Source of the DNA: Thamnidium elegans
Taxonomy: Eukaryota; Mucoromycota; Mucoromycetes; Mucorales; Mucoraceae
Reading direction: 5' to 3'
NCBI GenBank assembly: GCA_025201345.1
Contig: JAIXMG010000003.1
Location: forward strand, 1,302,001 to 1,366,000
DNA: 64,000 nucleotides
Part shown: positions 44,839 to 55,922 of the stretch, one piece after another
Layout of the letters: each line of letters begins with the position of its first letter
Numbering within the stretch: the stretch's first letter is position 1
Program-made: the position numbers and the translations under genes
Notes under the pieces: model-generated
Seen by the model: only the letters and a program-made list of their open reading frames with translations
What the model was told of the DNA's origin: nothing
Database searches by the model: none

Positions 44839-46078
44839 ATGACAGTTTGTATACCTATTGAAGATGGCATGCCTTACGTGCAATGGATTAATGCAAGTAT
44901 TATTACACACAAAATAAGGAGGGGAACAATAAAAAATTAACATTTTTTCTTTCTTATAGACATTATTTGGTGATTGCGTTTACGGCACACAAGCTACAAT
45001 TAGTTTATTATTAGGATACTTTTCTATATTATTCTGGTTAAATGCTCAATTACCGTATGTATTATTTTTTAATATAAACAAACCAATTGTCATAACACAT
45101 TTTTATTTATATAGTCAGCTAGTAGAGAATTATAAGCTTGGATCAGCAGAAGGTCTAAGTCTTAATTTCTTATCCATTTGGTTGGCAGGTAAATTTTTTT
45201 TTTTTAGATAGATAATGCAAGGAGAGTTATAATATTAATATTTAAATTTAATAGGAGATACAGCTAATTTAATAGGTGCACTATTAACCCATCAATTACC
45301 ATTTCAATTATATCTTGGTTTCTATTTTGTTTCAATTGACATTTGTTTACTATGCCAATGGACTTATTACAATAAATTTAAAGCAACCAAAGAATATATT
45401 ATTATACCCACAACTGATACATTACAACAAGAACCCTCCAATCGATTATTTCAACATCCTGCTCATTCTCCGTTAAATATTCATTCAAATACCATGATTA
45501 TTCACGACGAATTAACTCCATTCTCTTCTTCGGCGTCTCCTTCAAAATGGTATACACTCGATAACGAAATTGTTGTCATTAACGGTCAAAAGAAACAACA
45601 ACAACAAACTACTCGATTTATGGGTCTCTTATTATTTACATCCACTTTATTCTTAAATTCAAACCAACAATCCCTAACTACCATGTCCGTTGCCAGTAAC
45701 AACGATTCCTTTTTTGAACTCTCTCAAGATAATATCATTTGGATTGGAAGAGTATTTGCTTGGACATGTACAACCCTTTACTTGTTATCTCGTATTCCAC
45801 AGCTATTAAAAAACCGTCGTCGACAATCGGTCGAAGGCTTATCAGCATCTTTATTTATATTTGCTGTTTGTGGCAACCTTACTTATTCCACTAGTATTTT
45901 AACACACCCAGGCCAAACCTTAGATTCCTTATTAGAAGCGCTACCTTATTTAATAGGTAGTGCAGGTACTTTAGTCTTTGATTTCTCCATCTTTTGTCAA
46001 TTTTTATGGTACAAGAAACAAGATAAAACCACACCCCAAGATACCCTTATTAATAAATATAACACTGAACATGTTTAA
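44839..46078 (+). CDS. PQ-loop vacuolar transporter (Ypq/RTC2-like)
   Basis: Predicted 348-aa seven-helix protein of the PQ-loop family, whose yeast members export or exchange basic amino acids at the vacuole. Exons 44839-44892, 44960-45054, 45115-45188 and 45255-46078. The two PQ motifs are at residues 50-51 (created by splicing, LPQLVENYK) and 256-257 (SRIPQLLKNRR). The flanking SAEGLSLNFLSIWLAGDTAN and SVEGLSASLF repeats are typical. A long Ser/Thr-rich hydrophilic loop separates the halves. The first intron has a GC donor (AAT|GCAAGT ... ATAG); only this gives the expected QWINTLFGDC join in frame. Confidence 0.9.
44893..44959 (+). other. Non-canonical GC-AG intron
   Basis: 67-nt intron starting GCAAGT, the standard GC-donor consensus, and ending TTCTTATAG. 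The adjacent GT at 44897 is out of phase and would put a stop in the second exon. Confidence 0.75.
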
Positions 46079-47764
46079 TTTTTTCCATCCTATACTTCTT
46101 TTTTTTTTTTTCTAAGAAAAAAAAAGTTCTTGTATGAATACAGAACGGAATGTTATTTCCGAAAGACTTTCTCACAAGATTTTTTTTTTTTGTTACTCTA
46201 GTGCATAAAAATCTGATCACGACTTTTCTCTTTTTTCTTATTAAAAATAGCGATTGTTCCTATATAAAGATTATATCGGCCTAAAAAAACAAGACCAAAA
46301 TGAAGATTTGTTCCTTATTTGTATTATCTCCACACCCGGTACTTGTCACCTGTCGCCACTTTTCGTTATTTACAAATAACTTCTTTAAAAAGATTTGTAA
46401 TATGTTTATCAAAATTTAATTTATACTACTTATCTTCTAGCGATTATATTACTGTTGTAGATAAATGAAACAACTGAGCTATTTTATTATAACCATTTTT
46501 TTTTTGTTTTGTTTCAGGAACACCCGAGCCGTAGACCCCCACACGCAAAAGAGTACAAGTCTACTTTTAGAAAGAAAAACGGGCGCTATATATGTGTGTG
46601 TATATTACATAACTCGATCACGTATTTATTATCTATCATTTTCAGGGCAAAAAAAAAAAAAAAAATCTTACAGGAGTTGTTAATAAGGTTTTTGTTATTG
46701 CTGATAATATGTTATTGACGCATTAGATCATTCGTTAAAAAAAAAGCACTTGTTATGCTAAATGATTCATTATTTATAACTGATACAAAATGCTGAATGA
46801 CAAAAAGTATATTTTGCTTAGAAAATATATAGCCTCCTCCCCCCTTCAACCGTCATTATTTACGGAGGAATAGAGACAAGGCTTGCATATCCGTCTGATG
46901 AGATCATGAGACATTTCGCTCTTTTTCGCCAGTCATCCATTGAATGACAGGGTGTTACAAAATAAAAAGCGTTATCCAGTAGTACAAGAAATCAACCAAA
47001 TAGATCGCCACACACACTTTTATCATTATTCAAAAATATGTCAGCCACGTCAAAAAAAAAAAAGAGAAATATGTGTATTATTTAGACCTGCTTTTTTTTT
47101 TTAGCAGGAATTTTGTAAAAAGTAAGCGCTGCTACAAATTTTTTTTTTTTTACGCTTTTAGAGTTTTAAAAATATTTTGATAAGAGCTCTTTTGCGTTGC
47201 CTTTGTTGTTGTTTTTTTACTGCCTCATATCAGCTACAGTTCTATAGTCATCGTTTAGCGGATACATACTTGACAACAACAACAAAAACAACCTCTCTCC
47301 TCAGCAGCCTATATATAAAACTGTTTACATATAAGAAAAAAAAAAAAAAAAAAGTCGCATTAAATCCCTTGAAATATATTTTCCCTGTAATCTGATAAGC
47401 ACACTACATGCATTTGTTTCTAATCTTGATCCAATCTAGCGTAAACACCGACAATGGTAGTTGCGTAATTTTTCACTAGTCGGGTAAACAATTATACCTG
47501 TTCTCCCCACAAATATAGCGGATTACTAAATTTTTTACAAATATACCTTATGTTTTTTTTAGATGCCAATCGTTATTGGTTTAACTAGTTAATTTAGTGT
47601 AAAAAAAGGGAGAAGCAAAAAAAAAAAACTTTTGTTCTTTCTTTCTGAACCAACCATCAAAAGCTTGTCACATGATTCTTATTTCAAATTGCATTAAATG
47701 GTTATTTGTTTTAGTGTCCTCGCTTACTCTTCTTCACTATTCTTTTCCCTCAATTTCTAAAAAA
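46079..47764. other. 1.7-kb gene-free region
   Basis: Spacer before the aminotransferase gene on the same strand. Frames at 46465-46718 and 47177-47395 are homopolymer-driven. No RNA gene or repeat family recognised. Confidence 0.55.
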
Positions 47765-47814
47765 ATGACTCCTCACAAACTTTGTATGATTCCTGGTAAG
47801 TTCTTTTTCTAAAC

Positions 47815-47845
<31 letters not shown>

Positions 47846-49257
47846 TAAAGAAATAACAAAAACTCTCTTTGTAGGCCCTATCGAGTTCAGCGAAGATGTC
47901 TTGCAAGCTATGAGTACCCCTGCTACTTCTCACGTTGATCCCAACTTTGTTCCTATCTTTGGTGAATCTATTGAGATGGTCCGTAAGGTTGTATTATCCG
48001 AAACCGCACAACCTTTTATTGTTTCTGGTTCTTGTACCTTAGGTTGGGATATGATGGTTAACTTGTTGGAACAAGGTGATGAAGTTTTAGCTTTGAATAC
48101 TGGTTACTTTGGTGATCATTTCTCTGAGTGGTAATTATAAAACGGAGGGACTCGGGCTTAAACTTTATTTATTCATTTTTTTTTTTTTTGTTAGTTTGGA
48201 AGTTTATGGTGCTAAGATTACTACCCTTCGTGCCGAAGTTGGTTCTCGTCCTTCTAACGCGGCTTTAAAGGAAGCTTTAGGTCAAAAGAAGTATAAGATG
48301 GTTACTGTCACTCATGTTGATACTTCGTAAGTCTTTTTTTTTTCTTTTTGATATCACATGTAAAAAAAAAAGGCTAATTTTTTTTTTTCATGACTTCTCT
48401 TTTTCATGATTTGTAATATGAAAGTACTGGTGTTTTGTCTGATATCAAGGCTATTGCTCAAACCGTAAAGTCTATCTCTCCTGAAACTTTAGTTGTTGTC
48501 GATGGTGTTTGTTCAGTTGGTTCTGAAGAAATCCGTTTCGATAGTTGGGGTTTGGATATCATTATCTCTGGCTCTCAAAAGGGTTTGGGTGTTCCTCCTG
48601 GTCTTTCCATTGTTGTTGCTTCTCAACAAGCCATCAACGTCTATAAGACCAGAACCACACCTGCTATTTCTTACTATTCCAACTGGAACAAGTGGTTACC
48701 CAGTAAGTAAAAAAAAAAAAAAAATGTGTACACATATATACTTATGATTTTCAATAAATAGTTATGCAAGCTTATGAATCCCGTAAGCCCGCTTACTTTG
48801 CTACCCCTGCAGTCCAATTGATCTATGCTCTTCATACGTCTCTCAAGAAGATCACTAGCGAACCTATGGAAGTTCGTTTCGAAAAGCATCAACAAGTGGC
48901 CTCCAAGTTCAGACAAACTGTTCGTGATTTAGGTTTAAAGACGGTTGCACAATGTGAAGAATGTTCCGCTAACGGTATGACTGCTGTTTGGTTGCCTGAA
49001 GGTATTGAGATCCCTCAATTAGTTCCTGCTCTTGCCAAGAAGGGTGTTCAAATCGCTGGTGGTATTTTGAACGGTTTGGCTGGAAAGTATTTCAGAATTG
49101 GGTAAGTTTTTGTGCTGTGTTAAAAAAAGAGAAAAGTAATTAATTTCTGGTTCATAGTCATATGGGTATCTCTGTTACTGAACCTGAGCGTGGTCATATT
49201 GATAAGGTTGTTGAGACCTTATCTGAATCATTAAAGGAACTTGGTTATAAGGCTTAA
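47765..49257 (+). CDS. AGX1: Alanine-glyoxylate / serine-pyruvate aminotransferase (class V, PLP)
   Basis: Predicted 378-aa PLP enzyme that turns glyoxylate plus alanine into glycine and pyruvate. Exons 47765-47795, 47875-48130, 48195-48326, 48425-48702, 48762-49101 and 49158-49257; all phases agree. Family motifs: MIPGPIEFSEDVLQAMSTP at the start, GSCTLGWD, THVDTSTGV, VVVDGVCSVGSEE, and the Schiff-base Lys192 in SGSQKGLGVPPG. An in-frame stop lies upstream of the chosen ATG, so there is no N-terminal targeting extension. The C terminus (ELGYKA) is not a peroxisomal PTS1, pointing to the cytosol. Confidence 0.96.
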
Positions 49258-49294
49258 ATGGAGGGGGGTTTTCTTTTTTAAAAAAAAACGCATG

Positions 49295-49336
<42 letters not shown>

Positions 49337-49758
49337 AGAAAAAATTCCTTTTTTTTGTAGTAATATATAACCCTTTGTACACACATCAGTTTTTTTTTTT
49401 ATAATAAATTTTTTTTATAAAATAGCATACATACACATTTGTTTATATTATTACATACGCATTGTTTATTAAAACGTAAAAAGCAAAAAGTTCCATGGCA
49501 TTTCATAAACTTTCTATTGTCACTGTGTGTAGCCCAACAAGTTTTTGTCACAAAGGTTTTTTCGGGGACATATTTATCTACTTTTATGTGTGTTCGAGTT
49601 ATTTTATTTCTAAAAAGAGAGGTATGGAGGAGAATTTATATATAAAGATATATATAAGAAAAAAGGTGAATAATAATAAATGTATGCAAAAGAATAAAAA
49701 GAGAATATGTAATTAAAAATGTATAAAGCAATTCACAAAAAAAAAACCCCCCCTCCTT
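49258..49758. other. Intergenic between convergent genes
   Basis: 3' flanks of the aminotransferase (+) and the MYND gene (-). Contains a 39-nt A run (49295-49333). No gene seen. Confidence 0.6.
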
Positions 49759-50703
49759 TTATAAAGGCTTTGAACAACAGACAGAAGCATGAACAGATTT
49801 ATGAGATTTCATACAACGCACACTGCAATAAGGTTGGACTTTACATTTGGCACAAACGGGCATCGCTAATTTCTCTATACCGCACTGAGAGCAACAGATA
49901 GAAGACCTGGAGGAGGTAGAAGAAGCAGAAGAGGTAGAAGCAGAGTCAAAGCTTCTAAAAGAAGAATAAGTAGGTCTTTGCTTTAATACGGGCGCAGGTG
50001 ATAATTTTTGCAGTCTTTGGATAGCGAGTAATGCTGATTGTTGCAAGTGTTGTTGAGATTCAAATGGAGTAGGTCGTACAGAGGCGCATTTACGATAATA
50101 GATTATGGCTTGACTAAACTCATTTGATTGCTCGTATACCAATGCACGACAGTTATAAATGGTAATACGAATTGATCTGCGGTAACTTTCTTCGTCATCG
50201 TCGTACTCGCTTCCACTGTCACTCTCACCCGAGCTACTACTACTGGAGGTATTGACGAGCATAGGCACATGTAAATCACATTCGTAAGATTCTTCCTTTA
50301 ATCGCTTAGCGAATTCCCAGAGTTCGGACGTAACCATACCAAACCAATTCAAGTACTGATGCTTGCTTGTTTCTCGATGAGACAAAACTAAATTCGTCAT
50401 ACGCCAAATCAAATCGAATAATTCTTTGGTACAGGTCATTATTTCCAGAGCGTTTACGGATCGTAAAGCAGCCATATAATAACCAACAACAGTGTCACAA
50501 GAACAACACCCGTTGGCGTCATGTTTCATGTTGGATTGAGATGCTAAATAGATGGCTTCTGAAATAGAATATTTGCGGTCAATATTTAGTTGTTGCGCGT
50601 AATGGTTTGTTGAGCAGAAATAAGAAGCGGGGGATTCGATTGTAGTTATATCCGACTTGGCATGGTTGTTCAAAGGAGATATAATTAATTTGGGAGAGAA
50701 CAT
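49759..50703 (-). CDS. MYND zinc-finger protein
   Basis: A single-exon 314-aa protein with a C-terminal MYND finger (residues 270-309). The ligands follow the family order C-X2-C, C-X2-C, then YC-S-V-R-C, H and C (Cys271/274, 284/287, 293/297, His305, Cys309). The central part is helical (SEAIYLASQSN, VVGYYMAALRSVNA, YRRSIRITIYNCRALVYEQS, FSQAIIYYRKCASVRP) and suggests TPR-like repeats. Acidic Ser-rich (SSSSSSGESDSGSE) and Ser-rich (STSSASSTSSRSS) linkers intervene. MYND fingers mediate protein-protein contacts, for example in transcription co-repressors. No SET domain is present. The partner is unknown. Confidence 0.85.
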   Translation of the reverse strand: MFSPKLIISPLNNHAKSDITTIESPASYFCSTNHYAQQLNIDRKYSISEAIYLASQSNMKHDANGCCSCDTVVGYYMAALRSVNALEIMTCTKELFDLIWRMTNLVLSHRETSKHQYLNWFGMVTSELWEFAKRLKEESYECDLHVPMLVNTSSSSSSGESDSGSEYDDDEESYRRSIRITIYNCRALVYEQSNEFSQAIIYYRKCASVRPTPFESQQHLQQSALLAIQRLQKLSPAPVLKQRPTYSSFRSFDSASTSSASSTSSRSSICCSQCGIEKLAMPVCAKCKVQPYCSVRCMKSHKSVHASVCCSKPL

Positions 50704-50983
50704 TGTTAAAAATATACGATAAAAAGACGAAGTTTTTACTGGTTTTTTTTTAAAAAAAAAAAAAAAGAGAAAAAAGAAGTCTTTTTTATACGAAAAAAAA
50801 AAAAAAAAAAAGATGGAAAATACGGTTACCCAATTACAAGTGGTGTTTACATAAGATACGCACAGGGTGATCTCAGGTGAGATAGACTAATATGTAAGTA
50901 AAGTGTCAAAATAATAAAATCCCTTGCTTAGATAGAAAACCAATTAAAAATAGCTTCTTATCATATTAACATAACATTTCTCA

Positions 50984-51014
<31 letters not shown>

Positions 51015-51728
51015 CGCTGTAGAACCCATTTATCATGATCTATTTTATTAAATATTATGAATCATCGCAGACAGAAAAAAAAACAAAAAAATTAGCGCTC
51101 TTTTTTCTTAACAAGCATCTAATCTTTTTCTGTGCTTTATTCCACTAAAAAACTTTATGCTTTTTTTTTTCAGCTCTTTTTTTCTACTGACTTTTAAAAA
51201 GGTTAATAAAGCCATCCAAACAAAACCTTTTATTTTTGCTCGTGCATTGATCAAGTTTTTTCTATTGGCTTTTACTTTCTATCTTGCGTAACTAGGGAGA
51301 TAGACACCAAAAGGGAAATTGGAACTGTCTGTACCTTTTCTTTTTTTTAAGAAAGAAAGAACGCGAATACAGAAAGGTTAAGGCTTCGATAATTAATTGC
51401 AAAAACGGGTACTATATTCGATTTTGTAATAGAATAAACAAAAGTAAATCAGAAAGAAACTTTGAAGTCTACTACTAGTAATTCTCTACCAATAATAAGC
51501 TATTGATCTAATACTTGATTGTTTAAAGGCGAGTCGCGTTAAAAAAAAAAGGTCATAGTGACAAAGAAGCTAGATCAGTCTGAAGAGATCTGTAACTAGG
51601 ATTCTATGTGTCACTTTTGTACTCTTAATAAATTTAAGGTTCCTCAATAAAATTTATAAAAATGGTGATTTAAAATATATAAAATTATTTTATATACCCA
51701 ATTACGGTTATTTTATACAATAAAAGAC

Positions 51729-51764
<36 letters not shown>

Positions 51765-53658
51765 GAAACCTCTTAAAATTTAAGGAATATCGTTAGGACC
51801 CGTATTTACCCTATTGTTTTCTTATATGTAATTAATTAACATTTGGTCCTCTCTCTCTCTTTTTTTTTGTTTTTTTTTTTTTTTTTTTTTTTTTGTTTAA
51901 TGATACACAGCAGAATACTTAATCGAGAATGCACACGCACCCATTAAATTGAATACCGATAGCTTCAAATAAAAAAATAAAAAAAGACCTATTAAATACT
52001 AAAGCTCTACACGTGCGCTGAGAACAGTTAACCATTTGATTCAAATATTTTTTTATTTATGTAAAATACCCTTCTCGGTCCTACTTTTTCCTGATTTCAA
52101 GAAATACCAAAGAATTATAAACCCCCTTTTTGCGTTCATACTGTCATCGATACTACCAATCGTAATTAAACAGTTATCTTGTTTTAATCAACTTTTTGGT
52201 AATCTAAAAATTACGTAACTGAACAAATAGGATAGGCTTTCTCTTTTTGTTTTAAGAGTACAAATAGGATTACTGCTTTCCTTTTTTATGCGTACGATAA
52301 AATGCGGATAGTTAATTTTGTCGGTTTGAGAAAAATAAGCGTTTTTTTTTTTTGAAGATAGATGAATCCTATAGAGATTTAATCATGCACTTACCTAAAG
52401 TTTCTTTAAAAAAAATAGACGTAGTATCTGCTCCCGAGCTTCGGCATAGTACAATGAAAGGAAACCAAGACTCAGAAAATTGCCATATTTAACATACTCA
52501 AATATATACATACAGTCTAGACCAAACTGAACACGCTATATAAGAGGCAAATTTACTTAAAAGTTGTATAATTTGCTGCATATTATAATTGAATATCTAG
52601 AGTATCTTAAAAGTAGAGTTTATGATCTGCATGTATTACGCTATTAATATATATATTTATCATGGGATAAGCTCATAAGTGTTTTATAGGATCACAAAGG
52701 ATAACCAAGACGTGCAACATTTTCGTTGCTTACGAATTAGATTTTCATTTCATAATCGAGTTATCCGCGGTAGTATCCTATCATATTCTTATTCTTCTAT
52801 TTTCACTTGAAAGCTTTTAAAGACGATACTTTAAAAATAAAGGATCTTTATATATATATATTTTCAAACAAGATCTTTTTTTTTCTTGGTTTATCAGCGT
52901 CAATGAGTTTTCTTTTTCTGTCTTTTAATGCTATTCAATTTAATATAGCCGCGCCCTTGTCCTGGCAGACATATATATATATAGGAATCGAAGAAGGTGG
53001 TACGTTATTACAATAGAATGAAAAGAAAAGTGGCACTCCCCCCGTTTTTTTTTGAGCGACCTATGTTGAACATTGTGTAAAACAAAGTACATATATAGAC
53101 TATTAGTTTGAAGCCAGAATACCATATCCGCTCAAAAAGTGGCATTCATTTACACTTGATAATTTCGAAAAATAAAAAAAAGGAGGGAGGGCTGTACTGC
53201 CTTTACTAAAGAAATAACTCAATACTGGTAAATAGTTTATGTATCAGTTATAAAGGGCAGTTTTTTTTTTATTATCATTTTCGTTTTCAAAAAAGCGTCC
53301 TTTTTTTTTTTAGTTGTAATATGTTTAGTGATACTCGCCACAGAATAAAAAATACATAAAACTACGCCAATGTTTGCCCTGCAGCTTTGATCTTATAACT
53401 TGTGTATAATAAAGTAATGCGAAATATGGTATTACCTATCTTTTTAAAGTTACATCAAAATACATTTGAGGATAAAATATACCTAAAAAAAGAAATTAAA
53501 TGTAAGCTGGAGGGGGGCTTTGGTTATTTCAAAAGAAAATAAGCAAAGCCCAATTTTACGTTTCTTTTTTTTTTTTAAAAAAAAAAGATATAATATGTTC
53601 CCTTTGCTTGAAAATATACATGTACCCTCTTTATAAATGTACACGAAAGATTACGTAC
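50704..53658. other. 3-kb gene-free region
   Basis: Very AT-rich. It holds a T run (50987-51014), a 35-nt TTA microsatellite (about 51731-51763), T runs near 51860-51893 and a TA tract at 52851-52860. Frames at 52036 and 52807 lack coding character. No RNA gene or transposon remnant recognised. Confidence 0.55.
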
Positions 53659-53774
53659 GTGATCGACCCAAAGATGGTAGATAGCAACATCGCCTTCAGG
53701 TGAAATATAGGTAACTGATACCCAATCGTTATAGGCACGTACTCCGATTTCTCCAGTAAAGACCGCACGTGCCC
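53659..53774 (-). pseudogene. Orphan exon of an unidentified gene
   Basis: On the minus strand a 116-nt segment is bounded by TTTGATAG (acceptor) and GTACGTAA (donor) and is open throughout. It encodes ARAVFTGEIGVRAYNDWVSV, then TYISPEGDVAIYHLWVDH. Composition is coding-like and GC-richer than the flanks. No neighbouring exons are found: upstream lies the promoter of the acetyltransferase gene on the other strand, downstream is low-complexity DNA. It looks like a displaced or relic exon. Family not recognised. Confidence 0.4.
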
Positions 53775-53916
53775 CTATCAAAAAAAAAAAAATATTTTAT
53801 ATATGAAAATACATACTCTAAACGGGTTTCTTTTCTCTTTCTTATTATTTTACACACACTTGCACTTTTTTTTTTTTTTTTTTTTTTTTACATATTTAAA
53901 AGGAAGTTTATTTACA

Positions 53917-55023
53917 ATGACGAACATAAAGGCTGGTAATATCGACACAAGCAAGACATCCACCGAACCTAAACCTAAAGCAAATATTGGACTTCGACCT
54001 TATTTTGCAGAAACGGATAAAAAATATGTACACTATTTGTTTTATTCGACTTATTTCAACCTGGTACCTAAAGCAGTTGTCCTTCGACTTAAATCACCTT
54101 ACATCTTGTCCATCTGGATCGCCGTGTATGGTTACATGGTTACCAACATGCCCATAGTTGTATCTAGTATGGGCTGGGGCCGAGAAGTCTTATACGCTGT
54201 TCAGTTTTTAGTGACGTTGGTTGTCGTTGGCGGTGGTGTGATTGCACTTTTATGGTATACGGACAAGTTTGATATTACGCAGCGTGTTTTGGAAGGTATT
54301 TCAAATGATTTAAAGGAACCTGATGTATATTACCGTGGAACTCCGGACGATATTCGTAAAGGTAACTTTTGGGTATTGACGTTAAATGAAGAGGTGGTTG
54401 GTTGTATTGGCATAGACCAAACTTTGAGCCCTGTGATTGACGACTCAGTTCAGCCCTACGTACGTGCCTCGGAGCGTTCACGGGCTGCTGATTCGGTCGA
54501 GGTCCGTGAAGCAGAGTGGAAAACTACTGCTTTCATCATGGCAAAGATGGATGATTTGGTTCGCCTTACTTTGGTCGGCTCTGTCGATCTTGTCAATGAT
54601 TTAATTTATAAGTTGAAGGGTACATCTCGAGCTGAAGTCGAAGCCAATCGAAAGAAGGAGGTTTTATTCGAGGCTCATAAACCCAATGAAGCTAGTGTGC
54701 GTCGTTTAGCTGTCAAATTGGAGTGTCAAGACCATGGTCTCTCTACTGTTCTTTTAAAGCGAGTTGCTTTCTGGGCTCATGCTCAGCAAATCGAATACCT
54801 TTATGCTGACACAGATGAACTTCAAACACATGCTGCTGACATTTTGGTCAAGAGACATGGTTATACTTTTGTCTCTAAAAAGAAGCTGGGCTACTTTAGA
54901 TCAAAATCTACTTATAAACTTGATGTCAAGCTTTGGATGAGTAAAGAATTAGAAAGAAGAGCTGAAGAAAAAGCTACTGAAGATCAGTTAAAAGAAGATG
55001 CCGAGCTTAAAGAATACGAATAG
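53917..55023 (+). CDS. Membrane-anchored GNAT N-acetyltransferase
   Basis: A single-exon 368-aa protein. Two adjacent membrane segments lie near residues 60-110 (SPYILSIWIAVYGYMV and AVQFLVTLVVVGGGVIALLW), between a short cytosolic N terminus and a GNAT catalytic domain. The acetyl-CoA fold is suggested by GNFWVLTLNEEVVGCIGI, then after a long charged insertion EASVRRLAVKLECQDHGLST, VLLKRVAFWAHAQQIEYLYAD and the GYTFVSKKKL end strand. Such hydrophobic-hairpin GNATs resemble NAT8-type ER acetyltransferases. The substrate is unknown. A Lys/Glu-rich tail (ELERRAEEKATED) follows. Start chosen at MTNIKAG because the upstream in-frame codons are low complexity. Confidence 0.85.
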   Translation: MTNIKAGNIDTSKTSTEPKPKANIGLRPYFAETDKKYVHYLFYSTYFNLVPKAVVLRLKSPYILSIWIAVYGYMVTNMPIVVSSMGWGREVLYAVQFLVTLVVVGGGVIALLWYTDKFDITQRVLEGISNDLKEPDVYYRGTPDDIRKGNFWVLTLNEEVVGCIGIDQTLSPVIDDSVQPYVRASERSRAADSVEVREAEWKTTAFIMAKMDDLVRLTLVGSVDLVNDLIYKLKGTSRAEVEANRKKEVLFEAHKPNEASVRRLAVKLECQDHGLSTVLLKRVAFWAHAQQIEYLYADTDELQTHAADILVKRHGYTFVSKKKLGYFRSKSTYKLDVKLWMSKELERRAEEKATEDQLKEDAELKEYE

Positions 55024-55670
55024 AAACAAATATAGAATAAAATACCATTTAATTAATACATAAACCCCAACCCCCATATATATAGCGTCAGTGTGGACGC
55101 ATGGCCTCAGTCTTTTTTTTTCCAGTTCGGAGTAACGTAGCTTATATATCTGAATTATGAGCCTCAAAGGGATTTATTTTTATCGTGGATAATGTGGACT
55201 GCATACGATGTTTCTGTTATGCACCCTCTGGGTCTGAAACTGAAAAAAAAAAATGTTGTCCCTTTTTTTCTTTATGCCTAATTATACATGGCAAGAATAT
55301 ATAACGTGTTATATTTTAACCGATGGTCTTTATACTAATATTTACGTAGTAGATCGTATGATGACTTCTTTTCTTATACTAATGGTTACTACCTCTTTTT
55401 GGAAAAAAAATGCTCTCCCCCCCCCCCATTAAAAAGGCGATTATAACCTTAAAATCTCATATTTTGGCTGAGTATTTTTTTTTTTTTTTTTGCTTAAGAA
55501 AAACCTACAGTCGTTCCAACGCCAAAGGGCGGTTTTTTTTTTAAAAAAAAAAAGTGTGGCAAATAAAACTTCCCAAAGGGCGCTTTTAATTTTTCCAAAA
55601 AGGCGGTTTTGATTTTTTCAAAGGGTTGTTTTTTTTATTCCAAAGGTCAATATTTTTTAAAGCTCAGGCT
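55024..55670. other. Intergenic with degenerate AAAGGGCG-type repeats
   Basis: After the acetyltransferase 3' end, 55520-55660 has about five imperfect ~28-bp units (CCAAAGGGCG followed by a T-rich block). They lead up to the inverted-repeat unit. No gene. Confidence 0.6.
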
Positions 55671-55809
55671 ATCGTGTCCTCTATCTTGTCCATTTTTTTT
55701 TTCTAAAGCTCAGGCTATCTTGGTATCCTTAACAACAATGACTACTATCAGTAGAGAGCGTGCAGTATGCGTGTTCTACCATCAGGATTATGACAAGACT
55801 AAAGCCATT
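55671..55809 (+). repeat. Left terminal inverted repeat
   Basis: Contains an ATG at 55738 that opens a mirrored copy of the first codons of the internal gene (MTTISRERAVCVFYHQDYDK), which then runs into unrelated sequence and stops at 55848. Confidence 0.85.
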
Positions 55810-55922
55810 TCGATTTCGTTATTCGTTTTTGTAACAAAGCCATGTTAGGGCTTTAATCTCGATTTCTTTTTGAAATAAAATAAAATTGCTTAACTTCATT
55901 TATTTATACTTTGTGATAAAGA

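Noticed and set aside
46465..46718. Two overlapping frames after the PQ-loop gene
   Set aside because: Short, overlapping in two phases and ending in an A run.
52807..53016. 69-codon frame in the 3-kb gene-free region
   Set aside because: No homology pattern and very AT-rich; likely chance.
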